From: Acanthacorydalis orientalis
Taxonomy: Eukaryota > Arthropoda > Insecta > Megaloptera > Corydalidae
DNA length: 64,000 nt
Direction: 5' to 3'
NCBI GenBank assembly: GCA_034766995.1
Contig: CM068316.1
Location: forward strand, 14,153,000-14,216,999
In this document: piece by piece, positions 47,096 to 60,568 of the stretch
Numbering within the stretch: the first letter of the stretch is position 1
Layout: the number at the start of each line of letters is the position of its first letter
Position numbers and translations under genes: made by a program
The notes under the pieces: model-generated
What the model was told of the DNA's origin: nothing
What the model saw: the letters and a program-made list of their open reading frames with translations, nothing else
Databases searched by the model: none

Positions 47096-47611
47096 AAGTA
47101 TTCAAACTTAGTTGTTCTTTTGAATGGATGCTTATTTATTCGTATTCTTTCCATGTCGTTTAAAATTCAATGAATCGATAAGAATTATTATTATTAAAGG
47201 AATAAGTTCGCGGAACCAGCTGAAAGTTTAAATTGCGCGAGAGTAATTTTTATTTTATGAAGGGAATATGTTTCGTTACTCTTACGTCATTTTGTTAATA
47301 TCAACAACACACTTATTGCCTATTTATTTCTATTGATGTTGGTGTATGTTTATGAATTTTGTGTTAGTTATACGTTTATAAAAATGTCAGATGAATATAA
47401 ATAGGTATACGGGAGATAAATAAAGGAAATAAAGCTTTTATTAGAATTATAAGTGAATTTTTGTGTTCTTTTATATTTTTTATAGTTCATATGAACTTAT
47501 TTTAAATATCTTATATAAGATTTGAATCTCAAATGTAAAAAGTTAATGAAAATTATTTTATACCTTTAATTCAAATTTAGATTTTTTATCTCAAATTTTA
47601 ATATTCTTATA

Positions 47612-48154
47612 TTATGTGGTAGGAAAATAATTGCAGTTTTTGATTTCTGAATTCTAATCTTAATTTTTTGTCAATGAAAGTGTCATTTCATCGGTTCATG
47701 TTAATACCATTTTAAAGTTCATTTTTCGGTCTGCATTTTCTAACATCGATTTTGGTTTTATTATTAATTTTACTTCAAATTGGGCTACTAAATATAAGAC
47801 AGAAAAGAAGCAAATAAGCATAATTTTTTGTATGAGTTCAAAACGGGTGGTAAAGCAGTAGAAACTTGAACCAAATTAATGATGTTATTGGTGTGAGTAC
47901 CGTTAAGGAATGTACGGTACAATGGTGGTTCCAAAAACTTCGTGCTGAGGACAAGAGTCTTAAAGATGAAGAAGGTCGCGGGTGTCCTTCTGTTCATAAC
48001 GACTAACTACGCACAAAAATTCGAGAGATTGCACAAAAGTTAGATGTTAGTCATCCAATAGTTATGGACCACTTAAAACAGCTAGTAAAATCAAAAAAGG
48101 GAAAAATGTATATGAATTTTGTCATAAACCGAAATTAATTTACTTCCAACCTAA
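47612..48154 (+). mobile_element. Cecropia-type mariner, HTH-only deletion derivative (copy F, 543 bp)
   Basis: TA-flanked. The left end is TTATGTGGTAGGAAAATAAT, missing bases relative to TTAGGTTGGTAGG; the right end is TTACTTCCAACCTAA. The remnant reads RQKRSKXA-like start codons, then GGKAVET, VSTVKECTVQWWFQKL, AEDKSLKDEEGRG and, after a stretch lost between CVLLF and LRTKIREIAQKL, SHPIVMDHLKQLVK. It ends MYMNFV before the terminal repeat. A small internal deletion removes part of the linker. The catalytic domain is absent. Confidence 0.85.
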
Positions 48155-48661
48155 TACTAAAAATAATGGATGAATTTAACATATATCAAAACATGTCTGC
48201 TAGGACCACAAAGGTCTATAAAGATATTTTTAAAGAAATATTAGAAGGAAATGCTTATTAAACTATATTTAAGATATTAAAAACCTCGACATACATAAAC
48301 TTTCTGATCATATTCAAAAATTTTCATTTGTATTCAAATAAAAAAAATATTTATTAAAAATAATTTATACGACCGTCTAATTAATATTTGTTACAAGATA
48401 CTTGTGGCATAATAACTAAATTAACTTTTACAAAAAACAACAATCAAAAAAAATTAACAACGATTTATTGAAAAATTTTGATAATAAAAATTTATTATTA
48501 TTTATGAGATGAAGGAAAAATTCATTTGGGAATGTAAATTTTGCTACCGCGTCAAAACTGTAGTGTTACAAATTTTGTTTTGAGAAAAAATGTAAAGTTT
48601 GTTTCATTATTCGACATCCAATATATATATATACATACATATTTATATGTATACATATACA

Positions 48662-48698
<37 letters not shown>

Positions 48699-48732
48699 AT
48701 ATATATATATATGTGTGTGTGTGTATATATAT

Positions 48733-48772
<40 letters not shown>

Positions 48773-49364
48773 TTAAAAGTTGATTCAAAAATATAAAATT
48801 TTATATTATAAAAATACAAATCTAGTGCTTTTATAACTTAGTTTAGGTTTTAAGAATTAAAATTTAGAAAAAGTGTTTATAAATTTCCATTTATAAAGTT
48901 GTTTTACCGTCATAATTAGTTTTTAATAAAAAATATTTAATATTTCTATAAAAAAATCTATTCATTAAAAATATAATAAAATATAAAAAAATACTTTAAC
49001 GTTCTTCTAATTAATATTTGATATTTTAAAGATTATTACTTTTTTTAACCTTGTTTCCTTTATGAATCAGTGTCTATGTTCAACTTACTTGATAAAAAAA
49101 CTACCTGTCATATAACATCTTATATAAAGAACTTCAAAGCTCTTACTTCATTTTACTTATATGGCTGTATTCGATCAATAATCAGTCACTTTATCAGTCT
49201 CGCATCTTTTTTCTTCAGATTTTTCTAGAACACTGTCAAAACCGAAGCTGATTGAGCTTACAGACTTTTTTAATAAAAGACAAGATCTTTTTTAACAAGT
49301 CCATATTTTATGTATTGATCAGTTCACTACCTTTCAAATTTAATTTTTAACAATCTTTTCAAAA

Positions 49365-49403
<39 letters not shown>

Positions 49404-49959
49404 TTTTAAAAAACTGTTATTAATAACTGTAGAAAGGAATTCATATTTCTATTCAGTTCTGACAAAAATATAAATGTAGTAATATTGAAAAATAATATTT
49501 GAACGATACTGTGCCTAAATATTTTCTTTAAATTAATTTTTTTCTAATAGATAAAATAGTATCCATTCTAAATTACATTTGTTGGAATAATATACCACAA
49601 AAAATCTCGACAGAAAAAACCTTATAGACTATTTAAATTTTTAAAAAACAGGCACGATACCATTTAAGAATCGATAAATAATTATCATCTATAGATTTAA
49701 TCTTAACAACCACTTCTGAACCTCATAAAGAAATGAAACTACGTTCTTTGAATATTAATTAAGGTTTATATACAAACATAGTTACTATTCCATGCAACGA
49801 TTTTAAATTTTCTGAGAACATAACACTCATATGTAATGTGCGAAAATGGTAAATGTTTAGTAAATATCATAATAAAAAAAGTACAAATAAAAAGAAAATA
49901 ACATAAAAAACAAACATAAAAACTGCTTATATTTTGTCGGTATCATAAAAAATAATAAT
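48155..49959. other. AT-rich DNA with microsatellites
   Basis: Compound TA/TG array at 48619-48769 and a TA run at 49364-49400. ORFs over the array are artefacts. Confidence 0.6.
48619..48769. repeat. Compound (TA)n/(TG)n microsatellite, about 150 bp
   Basis: TA runs interrupted by TACATACATA, TTTATATG and a TGTGTGTGTG core. Confidence 0.95.
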
Positions 49960-50240
49960 TAATTCTCGTTTTGGGTAACGTCTGTGTGTTTCGAATACCT
50001 CAAACGATCCGTAGATTATTGTTTAAATGGCACTGTTGTTCTCTTCATACGAAAACGACGACCAAGAGACAACAAAATACAGCAACGAGACAACTGTGTA
50101 CTAAATAATGTTTTTTCATATAACCATGAACATACATTTATAGTACAAGACGAGACGCCTTGCAGCGAACAATGAGTTCCAATGCATTGTCCAACCGAAT
50201 CCGTATCGTCTTGTACAATGCAACTGTTTTATTTTATGGA
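49960..50240. other. Unique CpG-bearing patch
   Basis: Repeat-free with CpGs (AAAACGACGACC, GACGAGACGCC, CCGAATCCGTATCG). The 63-codon ORF at 49984-50175 is unrecognised. Function unknown. Confidence 0.35.
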
Positions 50241-53029
50241 TGAGTTGGTTGAAACTTATAAGAAATCATTTTTGATTTTTGTCCAGTTGGCAAAGAAAAT
50301 ACTGAAATTAAATTTTTTACATATCTTTACTACTTTTAACCATTTTTTTTAATTTGAAGATTTTAAACTGATTTATAATTCAATATTTGTACTATCTTTT
50401 ACTGTACAAAGTTGAATGTTTTGATCAAATAAACTGACATACTTATACTTTTTAAATAAGTATGTATTAGAAATAATTTTACAATACAAACTAATAACAG
50501 GGTAGCTACCACAATATAGAAAAAAATCTAATATTAACTGTTAGATACTTCTATATTAATAATTCTTGATAAATAAAAATACAATATTTCAAAGTGAGTA
50601 TTTATTTGTATGAACTGCAGAATTTTATTGAATATTATTATTCCTTAGTGTTACACATGTATTATTAAAGAGTATCACTTATCTTAACACTATGAGAATG
50701 ATGGAATTACTATCGAAATGCATATAGGTGATAATTGAAAATAATCAATAAAAAAAATATTGAATGTTTTTGATAGAAAAATTTTAGTGTCGTTTATGGA
50801 GGGAAACAATAATTCATTTTTGAAAATATCAGTGATTCTTTTCGTTTCGACAATGATTTATTTTATTTTATTATGAAAAAAACAAATTGCTTGAAAAATT
50901 AAAAAAAAACGATCCAGGAAGGTTTATAAAAGTAAAACGTTATATGTAAAAAAATACAAAATTTAATTATTATGATTTACATAATAATTCAGATTTAAAA
51001 TATACAAGATTATAAATATATTGGAATAAAATTCGACACTTAAGTGATGATAATAATACATTTATTGAATAATATGCAAATTTTCTAGGTAATTATTTCG
51101 AAAATGTGTTTTAAACGAATACTGATAAATATTAAATTGTATAAAATTTATTCATTTTAATACAAATTAAAATTGACTGGATTTCAAAAATTACTAATTG
51201 ACAACAAAATCAATTCAAAGTGTTGAAATGGAGTTTCACAGAATGAATAATTTATTATGAGAATAGTGGGTATACAAAACAAGTATTTCATAATTATGAA
51301 CTTGTTTATTAAAATTATTAACAAACTTGGCGAATTTCGGTCGAAATTCCATTGGAATATAATTAATGATTTACTTTAAACAGTTAATTTTGTTTTATCT
51401 AAGACAATATTAATCAACGGTAAGAATATAAATAATGTATTCCAGCCAAAGGCTGTTCAAATATAGAATTGTAAAAGGAATTACACATTATATTAAAGTA
51501 GATAGTACATTTTTTTATAATGACGAGAAACATAAAACATACTGCATATGACATTTTCTGTCTAGAATTTAATTTTATATTAATGAATTATTGTGATTTA
51601 CCTAATTGACAATTTTGCCTTCGGATTAATTATCTTTTAATATCTACATTCGATTATTTTTATTAAACTGGGGTTTCTTAGTGTCATTTTCAGATAGATT
51701 TAATTAATTAATTTTAATTAATAATTATTATTCGTGGTACCTTATTATTAAATATTAGTCAGTAAAAAACTAATAAATCAAAAATATTGTATTTAATGAA
51801 AAAATATCTCATTCATATTTTTTTCAATAATTGTCATAAAACTATTCTCAAAATGATTCAATAGTTGTCATAAATAATGGTCAACTAAATTTATATTAAT
51901 TACTTTTCTTACACTATTAATAATTTGAAAATGTTTACAATTTGTTGAGTTAATTTTTATTTAATTTATAATAATTATATTTCAGATATAATCACTTTCT
52001 GATTTTCTTTTTTATTATTTCATTTTTTAAAATAATTTGAAATTAAGTATTTACAAATAAGTAAATTACATAAATGAGTTCCTCATTCCTTCAACATATT
52101 TTTTTCCAAACAAAAAATAGAAAATAATTGATTTTTGAGCAGTTTTAACTGTTATTAATTTGAATTTTTATAAGGGTTATATTATCCGAAAAGCGTTTAA
52201 ATATAGAAAAATATACATCCATATATCACTCCGAAGAAGATGGCATTGTCATTAAAATTCACATAAACAATAATTCAAAATGATGAATAATTAATATTCA
52301 TGGATCAAGTTTTTGTGGTTTTTAGAAGAATGAAAATTTATTTAATGTAAATGAATTGTCAGTACTTATAACTATATTGAAGTAATTGGATATTATTAAG
52401 TGTAGCATTAAAAACAAATAGAGTGAAGGTTAAATCAATATATTTTTTTCTAATCTTGAAGTTTTCTTTATTGTACACGTTAAATCTATAGAACAAATTT
52501 TATAGTTTATTTAATGATTACATTATGAGCCAATCATAATATTTGATGAGGCACTAATCATAAAATAAATTGATGGATTATTTATAAACTTCAATCAATA
52601 AACCTTTTATATAAAGCCTTAATATTTATCTAGAGAGAATCGTTTCGCTCTCTAAATAATGTCTTTTTTTAATACTGTTATCTAATTAATCTAGATATTG
52701 AGAAGTAAACTCTGAATGTTAGATAAGTTTAAGTAAATACACTTCAATCATAACATTTGTAAGAACAAAAACCTTTTTATTACGTTTAAAGTATTATAAT
52801 TTCATTTTAAAATTTATTAAATCAGAAAAAAACTTGTAACTGCTTATCAAACAACAAATAAAATAATAAAAAGTAATTCAATAGTAAAAATTTCTACTGA
52901 TTCATTTTCATTCAATAGAAGAAAAAACGAGAAAGCAGATTTCAATCACCTTAATTAATAATTTTATAATTATGTTTTTTATTATCATGTTTTAAAAAAT
53001 TAGACATGTAATCTCGTATATGATAATTA
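50241..53029. other. AT-rich DNA without recognisable gene
   Basis: About 2.8 kb lacking long microsatellites and recognisable element ends. No open frame of interest on either strand. Confidence 0.5.
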
Positions 53030-53579
53030 TTGGTCTACAAATTAATTCGGTGCTTTTTTTATAGAAAATTAATGTTTATAGGACAATGGAATACATTCCT
53101 ATCCTCTAAATATCCTCTAGTATTTTATATAACTGCTCCATTTGTCAGGTAACTGATGAATCGCTTGTCGGCAAAAATATGTCGACTTTGAGTTGATGAA
53201 GTTATATTTTCAGACCTCTTCAACTGTTGTAGTATTTTTTGTATTTGTTTTAAGCATCGCAACGTCTCTCCCAAAAGCTGAACAAATCATTCCTGTGACT
53301 TCGGAAGCATTTTTTTCAACTAGAATACGAAAATAATGCAATTCCTAATATACTTCTTTTCGAACGTCATTGAATTCAGTACTGTTTTTGTACTGTTTTT
53401 TGTACTGTGTACTGTTTATACCAATTCATTGCCCAAGGTGTATAATGTTTTAAATTTAAGGTTGAATTTAAGGTTAAGGTTGAATTTTAAAAATTCTAAA
53501 ACAATGAGGAAATATTTTAATTTAAAGCAAATTTATAATTGGCACAATTTAAAAGCACCAAGTTAATTTTTACACCTAA
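53030..53579 (-). mobile_element. Nonautonomous mariner-like family 2, copy 3 (550 bp)
   Basis: TA-flanked. The left end TTGGTCTACAAATTAATTCG then GTGC, and the right end GCACCAAGTTAATTTTTACA then CCTAA, make the best preserved terminal pair of the family. Minus-strand remnants beside the left end (TSDSSVT, stop, QMEQLYK) align with copies 1 and 2. An interior segment reading NDLFSFWERRCDA also aligns with them. A short GGTTGAATTTAAGGTTAAGG internal repeat lies near 53460. The 76-codon plus ORF is a shadow. Confidence 0.75.
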
Positions 53580-55516
53580 TAGTTAAGAATGATATAAAAA
53601 AATACCTTAAAAATAATTACTAACTGAAAAATTTAATGTAATATATTTTTGAAAAAAAAAATAATATTAGTTAATTTAGCATATGAAACAATGTTTTATA
53701 TATGATTGAACACTGTTGTAAGTAGCAATGAATTTTTAAACGTTATATTATTTTGCATAAAGGAGTAATATAGACTGAAGAAGTAAATTTATATTGTAAC
53801 TTTATAAGCTCTAATATCTACAGACTCTTACTGTAAGATAGCAAATTATATATGCATATATATATATACATATATATATGATAATAAAATTCCTGATCAT
53901 ACATTCTAAATCAAAATATATTTTAATTAAAATACTTTAAGCATTCAAGTTTTCTGGGGAACTATTTTTGATTAATAAGCTTATTCGGAGAATTGATTAA
54001 TAATTAAAAATAAATATGTAACAAAAAATATGTAGTTACTCATTTAGTTTTAATAACTTGGAGTAACAAATTCAAAATTTATATATCATGTTATACAATA
54101 TAATAATTATAATCATAGATAAATATTATATAATATAACGAGCCATTTGTTAATGTAATTTAATCCATAAATTTGAAATTTTTATTAAAATTAATTCTAT
54201 CACAAATAATTTGTAATACAATATCAGCAAAATTCAAAACTCTCTAAAATTACTAATATTATTTAAGAATTAGTTCTCATTTATGTTTTTATACTTTGTA
54301 TTATGATTACTACAAACATTTTCCGTTTCACTAATGAATTTTTTTATCGTCACACAAATCACAAATGTTTTTTTGATAACAAATGATCAATAAAACATTA
54401 TTAATCATTTGTTACTGTTGATTATGCACTTTTCAAAATGATGATATCATCCTCTGTGTACCATTTTGCAGAAAAAATAGTTTTCTTGCTCTGTACCAAA
54501 ATGTGTGATGTAAGTACACAAAGTAATAATTTTCAAGTTTTATAATGCAATCATTAATTGAAAAATATTTATTTTCATATTTTTTTCTATATAGAATTGA
54601 TCTTAAATAAAATTTTGAATTTGCATTTATATTTAACACAATCACATGTTGTCTAACTAATTATAATCGCTCATACCTCGATACTATTTTTAAAGTGATT
54701 AAAATCACTATATCTACAATCAACTCATATAAACAATACCAACGTGTCTATCTTATTCTTTCTATTAGAAAAACTATTCTTAATCAAAAATGTATAAGGA
54801 AATTAAAACAAACTGTGAAACGGAATGTAATCTGAAATTAATCAACGAACCAATCCAATTTAAGAGAACACACACACAATTAGACAGACACACACAGACA
54901 CACAAAATTAGACTAATAAATATTTCAAAATTTTATTTTAATAAAAAAGGGATCGGATGTGAAGAAATACTAACTTAGAATTGAAATGTAAAATAAGAAA
55001 ACATAAAATTTGAAACATATTTTCTTTAAGTCTTTCCATTAAAGAGTTAAGAATAACAGACCATTAAAACACTGCCGAAATAATTCTGAAGTTAAGGAAC
55101 TATCGACATCTATAAAATTTCCTACAAAAATTACCTATTTTATTTCATAATAAACTATATATATATATATAAAAAACAGGAGTTCACTCAACGGTATCCA
55201 CTAGTAGATTAATAGAACCCAGCCCTGTAAGTCCTAAGTCGGTTTGTAATAATAAAAAAAGATTTGATAAAAATAATATAACAACACAATATATGAAAAA
55301 TGTAATGTTTTTTAACTACATTTGAGAAAATAATCTGTACGATATATAAGAAACATAATTTATTTTTAGTTTAATTTTTTTTAAAAAAATACTGTTCTGC
55401 TACTGTGACTAAATCTTTGTCACAAATAAATGAGTTTTTTGTGTCATAAACAGCAAAAAAATAATAATCAATGTTCATTAACTGATTATCTCCAAGACAC
55501 ATAAATATCTAAGACG
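53580..55516. other. AT-rich DNA without recognisable gene
   Basis: TA tract at 53850-53880 and CACACACA-type repeats near 54869-54903. ORFs at 54433-54645 and 54790-54978 are unrecognised. Confidence 0.5.
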
Positions 55517-56107
55517 TTAGGTTCGTAGAAAAATAATTTCGGTTTATAACTTTCAAATTCATATACATTTTTTTAATTTAAGTGATTTTAAGTTGACCAA
55601 AACTGTTGGAAGCCTAACGTCTAACTTTTATGCAATGTCTTGAAATATTGTGCGTGGTTCTGAATCAACTAACACCTTTTTTAATTGGTTTCTTTTTTAA
55701 TTTCAATTTTTAATTGGTCGTTATGAACTGAAGCATGTCTAAGTCTTTCTACATCTTCAAGACTCTCGTTCTCAGTAGGAATTTTTTGGAACAACCCTTG
55801 TATCGTACGTTCCTTAACAGTACCCACATCAAAAGCATCGCTTAGTTTACGAGCAATTTTTGCTGCTTAACCACCCGTTTTCAACTCATACAAAAAATGC
55901 TCTTATTTTCTTCTTTTCTATCTTTAATTAAATAACCCAACTACAAACAAAATTAATAATAAACCAAAGTCGACGTTACCAAAATACAGAAAGAAAAATG
56001 CACTTTAAAATGATATTAACATGAATGCGATGAAATGACACTTTCATTGACAAAAAATTAAGATTATAATTCAGAAAAAACCCGCAATTATTTTCCTATG
56101 AACCCAA
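55517..56107 (-). mobile_element. Cecropia-type mariner, HTH-only deletion derivative (copy G, 591 bp)
   Basis: Left end TTAGGTTCGTAGAAAAATAA, preceded by CG rather than TA. Right end TTTCCTATGAACCCAA before TA. Minus-strand remnants include GQEKIARKLSDAFDV, GTVKERTIQGLFQKI, TENESLEDVERL, VHNDQLKI and a C-terminal LDVRLPTVLVNL-like stretch. A local T/A-rich expansion (TTTTTTAATTGGTTTCTTTTT) makes this the longest of the family. The catalytic domain is absent. Confidence 0.82.
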
Positions 56108-56304
56108 TATTTATGTACTTTGGTGCTCTGAAAATGACAGAATACAATCTAAATATGCATATACAACAAAAAAATCATAAATAACTATTTATTGAACGTT
56201 ATTTATAAAAAAAGTTGTATAATTTTTGGAGTGAAAATAGAATACATTTGAGAAAATAAATTTAACATCTTACTTTATTCAATACAAATCAGTATTTCGT
56301 AAAC

Positions 56305-56373
<69 letters not shown>

Positions 56374-57461
56374 TGATTATGTATCGATTTTAATAGAAAC
56401 CGCACGTTTCCTTTATATAAAAATATTGACTGTTCTTCTAACGATGTTGCACGTGTCTGGTAAGCTAAATATATGGTGCTTCGAGAGAGAACAGCCGGAA
56501 GTATTCTATTTCGCCGTCATCACTGGATGCAATAAGAAGGACTTTATATGAACGTTGCATCGCGATGATTTAGAATTAGACGAACAATGGAATAGTATAG
56601 TGTGAAATACACGTAGGAGAGCTTTATCACATACCCGCATAGCGTCACAAACGCCTCTATAAGGAAATGATATAAAGCTCGTTAGATAAAATATAATAAA
56701 TAGCATTTGGTTGAAAAAGCAACATATTTATTTTTTGTTACATCCGTAAATAAATTATGAACATTTTTTCAATCCTGGTTTCTAATTAATGGTGTAATGT
56801 TATTATACAGTGTGTATGGTATCAAGCGATAAACATGTTTGTAAATTTGAAAATTGGATTATTTGTGATTTTATCGAACGGTATTCTATATGTAAAAATT
56901 TGATTAGTTATCAAACGTTGTATCTAAATAGGAATTTATCTGTTTTTTTTTTAATTCGATAAGATAAATGTATTTATATTTAAAAAATGTTTTAGTCATA
57001 AATTAATATCAATTAATTGATGGTAACAATTTTATATAGTTTCAAAATCAATATAGAATGTAACTGTTATGTTTTCAAACATGTTCAAAAGTATAAATAT
57101 TTATTTTTTTTATAGATATTTAATTGTTTAAATATGAAATTGTATAAATATTAATTTAATGTATAAATATTCAATTGTTTATTTTAAAATGTTATTCCAA
57201 TTATAACACTATTTTTTGTAAAAAAATATACTTTTTTAAGTACTGAAACATTATTTTCTTTGTTCAACAAAACATCTATTAATGAAGCAATTAAATTCAT
57301 TAAACCCAATTATGTACTATCTTCGAATAAGAGTTTTTTTTATTAAATTCGTCGATATTAATTAACAATTAATTAATTAATAATTAGGTCATTGATTATT
57401 CAATTTTCATTATTGGTGACATTATACAGTGATGTTCTTTAGTACATTACATTATAATTAG
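56108..57461. other. AT-rich DNA with one CpG-bearing island
   Basis: TA/CA array at 56308-56374. At about 56400-56700 lies a unique, G+C-richer patch (GCACGTGTCTGG, TTGCATCGCGATG, CCCGCATAGCGTC) with no convincing frame; the minus ORF 56506-56706 is unrecognised. The rest is AT-rich. Confidence 0.45.
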
Positions 57462-57675
57462 TACAAGTAGAGCACAGCCTCGATTTTCGCCGGTTAAACT
57501 TTCACAGATTTGATTATTCTGATAGTTTTCCATTAATAATTAAATGGGAATTTCAGAAAATTATTCTATCTACTTCTGAAAAACACAGAGGACGCACGTA
57601 GACTATAGAATGTAAAACATACTGAAAAAAAATATAATAATAAGTCATAATAATAAATAAATGTCATAAATGCAT

Positions 57676-57726
<51 letters not shown>

Positions 57727-58153
57727 TCTATTTTATCATTGGCTACCATAAATAAAAGTATGAATATCGTATCCGTGAAGTAGATTTCCGCAGATTTAAT
57801 TATCCGCGGTTTATTATTAAAGATTAAATATTAAATGAAAAATTCCAAAAATAAACGATTTATAAGTTTCAAATTGCACACCATTCTAAGTAACATGGTG
57901 AAATCTTCCTTTGTTGTCACACTCAATACATAAGTAATCTCTGTTTTGTTTATATTGTTGAAATTATAATTTTAAATTTATAGAATATACTGTTGCAGCC
58001 GAGTGTATTGTTTTAATTTTTTTGTGTTAATTATTGTCAACAGTATTAAGAATTAAGGTTTGGGAGGCCTAGAAATGTTCGTGAGTTTTCCACTTTCACG
58101 GGGGATCATGCTCCCTTAACACCTGCATTTGTGAAGGGCCGACATTACTTGTA
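57462..58153. mobile_element. Probable pogo/Tigger-like nonautonomous relic
   Basis: The left edge TACAAGTAGAGCACAGCCTC and the inverse of the right edge, TACAAGTAATGTCGGCCCTT, share TACAAGTA and a following GGCC/GCC block. Internal phrases are typical of pogo-type repeats: CCTCGATTTTCGCCGG and TTAATTATCCGCGGTTTATT at the left and centre, CACTTTCACGGGGG and GTGAAGGGCCGAC at the right. A (TA)n tract (57678-57722) interrupts it. No transposase remnant was found. The assignment rests on motif style and weak terminal similarity. Confidence 0.4.
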
Positions 58154-58301
58154 ATTTTAAAATAAAATTTCCATAAACAATTAAATCAGGTAGTCATTTA
58201 ATTTGTAAATATTAAATTGCTACATTTTTTTATTTATTTTTATGTTTCATTCAATTGATTTTTGTATTTATCAAGATTTTTATTGCTTTAAACATAACGT
58301 A

Positions 58302-58857
58302 TTATGTTGTTAGGAAAATAATTGCGGTTTTTGTTTGAATTATAACCTTAATTTTTTCAATTAAAGTTTTATTTCATCGTGTTCATGGTAATATCATTTC
58401 AAAATGCATTTTTTGATTTATATTTCTGTAATATCCACTTTGGTTTTATTATAAATTTTGCTTCAAATTGGTTTATTGAATTAAAGAGGGAAAAGAAGCA
58501 AATCAGAGCATTTTTTGTATGAGTTCATAATGTGTGGTAAAGCAGCAGAAACTGCTCGTAAACTAAACGATCTTTTTGGTGTGGATACTGCTAACGAACG
58601 CATAGTGCAATGGTGGTTCCAAAAATTGTATGCTGGGGACGAGAGCCTTAAAGATGAAGAAGATCACGGGCGTCCTTTTTCAGTTCATAACGATGAACTG
58701 AAGGTGTTAGTTGTATCAGAACCATGCACAACAGTTCCAAAGCTTACACAAAAGTTAAGCGTTTGTCATCCAATAGTTCTGTACTACTTAAAACCACGTT
58801 CATTAAAAAATGTATATGAATTTGAGCCATAAGCCGCAATTATTTTTGTCAAGCTTT
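58302..58857 (+). mobile_element. Cecropia-type mariner, HTH-only deletion derivative (copy H, about 556 bp)
   Basis: TA, then TTATGTTGTTAGGAAAATAA. The right end (ATTTTTGTCAAGC then oligo-T) is decayed, so that boundary is approximate. After a frameshift in the oligo-T run near the start, one 105-codon frame (58515-58832) covers nearly the whole DNA-binding domain. It reads CGKAAETARKLNDLFGVDTA, ERIVQWWFQKLYAGDESLKD, EEDHGRPFS, VHNDELKVLV, TTVPKLTQKLSVCHPIVL, then KNVYEFEP before the terminal repeat. It is the most complete HTH reading frame of the eight copies. The catalytic domain is absent. Confidence 0.88.
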
Positions 58858-59009
58858 TTTTTATTTTTTTTTTGAAGATTATTAATAATTACTCAAAGAT
58901 TTTAAAACTCCGTTTTGATTTTTTTCTTAAAATACTTTCTTCTTTTTATCTACATTTCTATTTACATTATCATGTATTTATTGTATTAGATATACATTAT
59001 TATTATATT

Positions 59010-59060
<51 letters not shown>

Positions 59061-59848
59061 TAGTACTCTGATATTTTAAAAAAATGTAATCTGTGTCATA
59101 AGCTCAATCTTTTATTAAAATACATTATAATATTTCCCATTTCAGCCAATATCAATTTAAGTAAAAATTTTGATAAAAAATTCACAATAAATATAACAAA
59201 AAGAAGAATTGGACAGATAGTTTTGATTTAAATTTAAAAATCATTATTAATCATCCTTCAATGTGCGCTTTACTCATTACACAAAAATTAATTTATAATA
59301 AAAATGGGAAAAATGTATTATATATCGCATATTTAACTGTTTACTGACCGAATTAAACCTTTCCAAAAATGTAATAGCTTTAAATTTTTATTAAATTAAT
59401 AAAATTATTTTTTTTTATGGAATTATTAAATATTTAATTTTAATATTAATAAGAGCTGAGTTTCAAGACATAAATGTATCAAATATCAACAATTTATACA
59501 TTTAATAAATAGATATTTTAATAAAAATGCAATGAATATTAAATGAAATAACAAAATACAGACATTTCTCTGTATATCTGAAATACGTTCTCCTTTTATT
59601 GAAGGTATTCAACGAAAATAAACTGTATTTTTCAATTTATAATAACACAAATAGTGAAATACCTACACAATATTTCATATCGATAGTCAATTTATTTTGT
59701 TAGAAAATTCTATTCTTATACATTCAGATGATCATTTATATTAATAGTTAAAAAAAATAATATCCCAAAATAAAATGTATTCAATAGAATCACATCAGTT
59801 CAATATTATAAAATTCACTTATTTTTTGTATGATAATTTACTACAAAA

Positions 59849-59890
<42 letters not shown>

Positions 59891-60507
59891 TTGTGTATGT
59901 GCTTGTATCTGTGTATGTAGGTGTTTGTAAACGGATATGTGCACATTAATTTTTAATTAAAAAATAATAAATAAACACCTTTAATTATAATAAAACCATC
60001 CTACATGGCTTTTATAGTTTTTATGTACGAGTTTATTATAGATTTTTATACGAGAAATGCTCTTGTATTTAAACATAATTAATTTTTATTTTCATATCTA
60101 ATAATTAATCATTTTTTATTTTTTCGTATGATAAATTACTACGTTTTGAAAATGACCTATATTAGTGTTATCGTTCTGTTTTATTTTAAAATGAATTCAT
60201 TATTTTAAAACATTCCAAAAATAATATTTCAATTTAACTCACCCACAAACATATAAGTGTGTGCGTGTTTGTTATGTATGAAACATAATTTTCTATGAAA
60301 TAATTATTAAATAGAATTAAATACAATTTAATTTTTGTTAGTACATATTTTAGTTGCATTTGATATTTTTTTTAATAAATGAACACAAAATCAGTAAAAT
60401 AAAAATCGTTATGAAAATATTTTTATATGCTGTAAAGATAAAAAATATTTTTGAAATATAAAAAGAGAAAAATTAGTTTTCTTTAAATAAATCATAATTT
60501 AATATAT

Positions 60508-60510
60508 AGG

Positions 60511-60566
<56 letters not shown>
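60508..60566. repeat. (TA)n microsatellite
   Basis: Pure TA run of nearly 60 bp. Confidence 0.95.
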
Positions 60567-60568
<2 letters not shown>

